NCBI GenBank assembly: GCA_903813345.2
Contig: CAIIXF020000005.1
Span: forward strand, 38,631,375-38,695,374
Origin: Owenia fusiformis
Lineage: Eukaryota; Annelida; Polychaeta; Sabellida; Oweniidae
DNA: 64,000 nt
Direction of reading: 5' to 3'
Numbering within the stretch: the stretch's first letter is position 1; the number at the start of each line of letters is the position of its first letter. The notes under the pieces are model-generated. The model saw only the letters and a program-made list of their open reading frames with translations, was not told where the DNA came from and did no database searches. The translations under genes were made by a program, and so were the position numbers. This document shows positions 61,120 to 64,000 of the stretch, piece after piece.

Positions 61120-61710
61120 GGATCAATGTGATTCGGACCATTGGGATTCGGACAACGATTGGGTTTTGTACAAATGGGTAGTGTTGTCGCGATTAATCGA
61201 TACATCGCGATATACATCGCCAAAGCTGATTCTGGCGATGCATCGATGTCTGAAACAAAACATCGATGTTTTTAAAAAAATTAATTTGCTAAAAATCACC
61301 CTTTTTTACTTATTTTGACGCAAATCGCTTACCTTTCTCATGTCTTATTTCATTTTCCAATGTTTTCTGATAATCTTTCGCTTTAAAACTGTTTTAGCTA
61401 GTCGAAATGAACCATTAATCTAAAAAATTACTTTACTTTCATTTCACCCTTACTAGAAGTTCCCGGATGTACCGGATGTTCGGTATTTTAGTGCATTATC
61501 GTTCGGTATTTCAGTGCACTTTTCTCGGACTTTTTCGCGATGTACATCGCGATGTGCATCGATGTTTACTACTGAAAATTGCCGATGCATCGATGTACGA
61601 TTATGGCACATCGCGACAACACTACAAATGGGAATCCGACCATTGCGATTCGGACGACGATTGGGTTTTGGACCAATGGGATTCAACAAATTGAAATTTA
61701 AACCAATGGT
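61120..61710. repeat. Short tandem GATTCGGAC / ATTGGG words, split by hAT copy 2
   Basis: Before the hAT element: GACCATTGGGATTCGGACAA and CGATTGGGTTTTG. After it: GACCATTGCGATTCGGACGA, CGATTGGGTTTTGGACCAAT. A similar, more decayed stretch lies at 59040-59140. Confidence 0.55.
61179..61624. mobile_element. hAT-like element copy 2 (TAGTGTTGTCGCG termini)
   Basis: 446 bp, nearly identical to 48151-48598. Flanked by CAAATGGG at 61171-61178 and 61625-61632. Two near-identical copies with different 8-bp duplications show recent mobilisation by a transposase encoded elsewhere. Confidence 0.9.
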
Positions 61711-64000
61711 GTGTGCTCCTTTCTTTTCTATTGCGTTATTCTCAGACTGAGTCTGAGATCTATCTGTGTGAGTCTGTCCCTGGGAGAATTCCGACCCAAG
61801 AAAATGCTCACGTCACGGTATGGGCAACACCTGCTAAACAAACAATATGCGAAGAATAAAGGCAATATCATCTGAGGAATATCATTATCTATTCTAATAA
61901 ACAACACATATGCATGAATACTTACTTGGAATAAGATAAACACTAGATTATAAACTGTTGAATTTTGGCTCGTCCACTTGAATGACCTTGACAATAGGAA
62001 ATCTACACTGGAGGAAAAGAATCAAATGCAATGCTTCAATCTAATTCCTCTAAAGTCAAAGGAAAGGAAATATACAGATAAATTTATGATAAGATGCAAT
62101 CAAATTGAATTGTTTTAATTAATTGTATTAAAAACATGATATCATTCCCACTTATATATTGGAAACATCCCGGGAAAGGAGAGGGGAATCCCATTTTGTT
62201 GATTCTATTTGCAGGTGCCTCTGACGTCATGATTGAGCATAAGCAGAGCACAGCTAAAAATAACAAAATATAGTTCTTCCGCAATATTGTATATTATTTT
62301 CATAACCGGGAATATCTCTCAATATATCGATATAGGTATAATATTGACCCTAGTATCGAATCAGAATAATCAATTAGGATTCTAAGTTACATAGATTCAT
62401 TTTTAATTTTATTTGTTTATCGCGTATTAATCTATTTTTATTTACGGCAGTGATTCGCTCTGTAAGTGTTGTCTTTCAGGCGAGAGGTTTTCCCTGATTT
62501 ATTACTGAGGCCGTTTCCTCTCTTGGAATTCTGCAAGAAACGGTAGGTTATGAACTGTCTTCACTTTAGATTAAAATATATAACGTTATCTTCTTACATT
62601 ACATGTTTATAATTATTTGAATCAGCATGTGATCGTGAATAGAAGATGAATAGAATTTGAAATGTTGACAAATGTTTGTTGTTGTTTGTGAGTTGACTGT
62701 GAATGAAGCTGAATACTGAAGCTCCATTTTCAAATCAATTTTTGCAGTATATCTTCATTCAATATGAATTGCTGGTCAGTATGGGGGTAGTTTGACATAG
62801 GAAACACATATTTTGTACACTGTTGAGTTGTTTTTGTGTAGATTCTATTATTGACATCTGTTTATAAATTCATAAAGTCGAGACAAGAGCTTGGAAACAA
62901 GAAAAGCCTGAAGCGAAGTTGTCAGTTGTCTTCTTCGACATGTACGAATATTCTCAAAGATTTTTTGTATCTTGCTATTTTCTCAGTACGGGGTTGGATT
63001 ATTGTATACAGACTATTCTATCTAGCTGTATAATTTGATTAGAGAAGTTGCCCAAATTCCATGCAATAATCAGAAAAGCATAATTTTGATTGAGATCAAA
63101 CATCCATTGATGTCGCCATGATTTAAAATTGACACTCATCAATTATAATTCAGAGAAGTAAGGTAATTGCAACTGAATGTACTCCAACTGTCATTCACAT
63201 TTGCGAGGGATGTACATATATAATAGGCCATGAACCTTTTCACCCTGGAGAAATGAACTTGATCTTTTTCTAGGACAATTTCTATATTGACTTGATCATT
63301 GATTGTTATATTTTTCTGAACTAATTTTACATTGAGCCCTGACCCTTTTAAAACATAACATTTATTCAAGATAAAATTTGAATTAGTTCTATATTTATAT
63401 CTAATAACTCTCTTGTGCCTAGATCTGAGTCATTTCGGTATTGTGTCATTTTAATGTGTCATAATCCGACCTGAGACGGGATAACAAGCATCAATATACT
63501 GTGTTAATCAAAAATCATTATTCTATTTATTACCACATGAATATTGTCGTTTGCATGTTAGATAAATAGCACATGTGCAAAATTATTGATTCGGATATAC
63601 ATGCTTTTTTCTGGATAAATGAAATGGCAACTTTCAGCATTGTATGAAAAGTTACCTTTAAATTTCACAAAAAGTCATGATTCGTATAAGTTGATTAGTT
63701 TTTTGATTACCTAATCTACCATGCATAAGTTTATTATTATGTCACCACCAAAATTGATGACATAGTGTAATAATCTCCAACTTTTTTGTGAACGGTGTTC
63801 ATTAGTCAACATTCTGCAGTTGATGTTTGGAAGTCAGCATCTGTAACAAATGGCAAGTGGTGACATTTTGTTTGTTACTGTCTTGTATAATATTCAGAAT
63901 GATCTTTTGTTATTTTAGGTCAATCATTCAGATAAAAAGTTGTTTATCCTTATCTAATTTTGTGATTTCAAAGACAATTCTTGCTTCCAAAGGAGTATAT
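61711..64000. other. Right end, no recognised gene
   Basis: AT-rich. A donor-like CAAGAAACG|GTAGGT at about 62544 follows a stretch that could be a 5' untranslated exon of a plus-strand gene continuing past the window, but nothing supports this. A hydrophobic minus-strand frame at 62084-62284 lacks an ATG start. A dispersed CATCTGTAACAAATGGCAAG motif lies near 63838. Confidence 0.4.

Noticed and set aside
62084-62284. Secreted peptide with a signal sequence (hydrophobic minus-strand frame)
   Set aside because: The frame begins at TTG with a stop just upstream and no ATG before the hydrophobic stretch.

Overview
This is a 64 kb AT-rich window of animal nuclear DNA with spliced genes. It holds five recognisable gene units in two transcriptional directions, large introns, and a dense load of transposons. 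The organism is a metazoan, most likely a marine invertebrate: SMKR1 and an animal-type ribophorin I are present, Tc1/mariner-, hAT- and Ty3-type elements are abundant, and introns are long. I cannot fix the phylum from sequence alone.

Layout. 1393-1525 (-) is the first coding exon of importin-9 (IPO9), which runs off the left edge. 3051-19716 (+) is RPN1, ribophorin I of the oligosaccharyltransferase complex, complete in ten coding exons (604 aa) plus one candidate 29-residue cassette exon. RPN1 intron 1 carries a hAT-like element that was itself split by a nearly intact chromodomain Ty3/Gypsy retrotransposon (4004-11856). 21746-36956 (-) is EARS2, mitochondrial glutamyl-tRNA synthetase, complete in 14 exons (578 aa). 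39706-40497 (+) is SMKR1, a small lysine-rich protein (91 aa). 44200-53331 (-) is a 449 aa membrane-anchored ZZ-zinc-finger/EF-hand protein in ten coding exons, with a possible upstream exon at 60.6-60.9 kb. The right end (61.6-64 kb) shows no convincing gene.

The most striking signal is structural. EARS2 intron 8 is almost entirely a ~7.7 kb array of about 150 copies of a 51-bp unit, and that unit is a copy of the exon 8/intron 8 junction: about 35 bp of exon end plus about 16 bp of intron, including the 5' splice site. The ZZ/EF-hand gene carries the same architecture: ten copies of a 54-bp unit spanning the end of its exon 8 (about 42 bp) and its GTAAGT donor (about 12 bp). EARS2 exon 3 has a two-copy, 20-bp version. 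Three tandem duplications that straddle an exon end and its splice donor, at different stages of growth, thus lie within about 20 kb. They create ladders of competing donors. In the ZZ/EF-hand gene the ladder stays in frame for the first units and could add 18-residue modules; in EARS2 any decoy use adds a stop codon.

The mobile-element layer is rich and well dated by nesting: five hAT-like elements with TAG termini (four with perfect 8-bp target duplications directly abutting the ends), a 5'-truncated LINE with target duplication and a hAT inserted in it, a TTAA-flanked 737-bp foldback, two TA-flanked inverted-repeat elements, a CAC-ended element with a 5-bp target duplication resembling Transib, and a family of short pogo-like palindromes. 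All exon boundaries were read by eye from frame, splice consensus and protein-family memory; no alignment was run.
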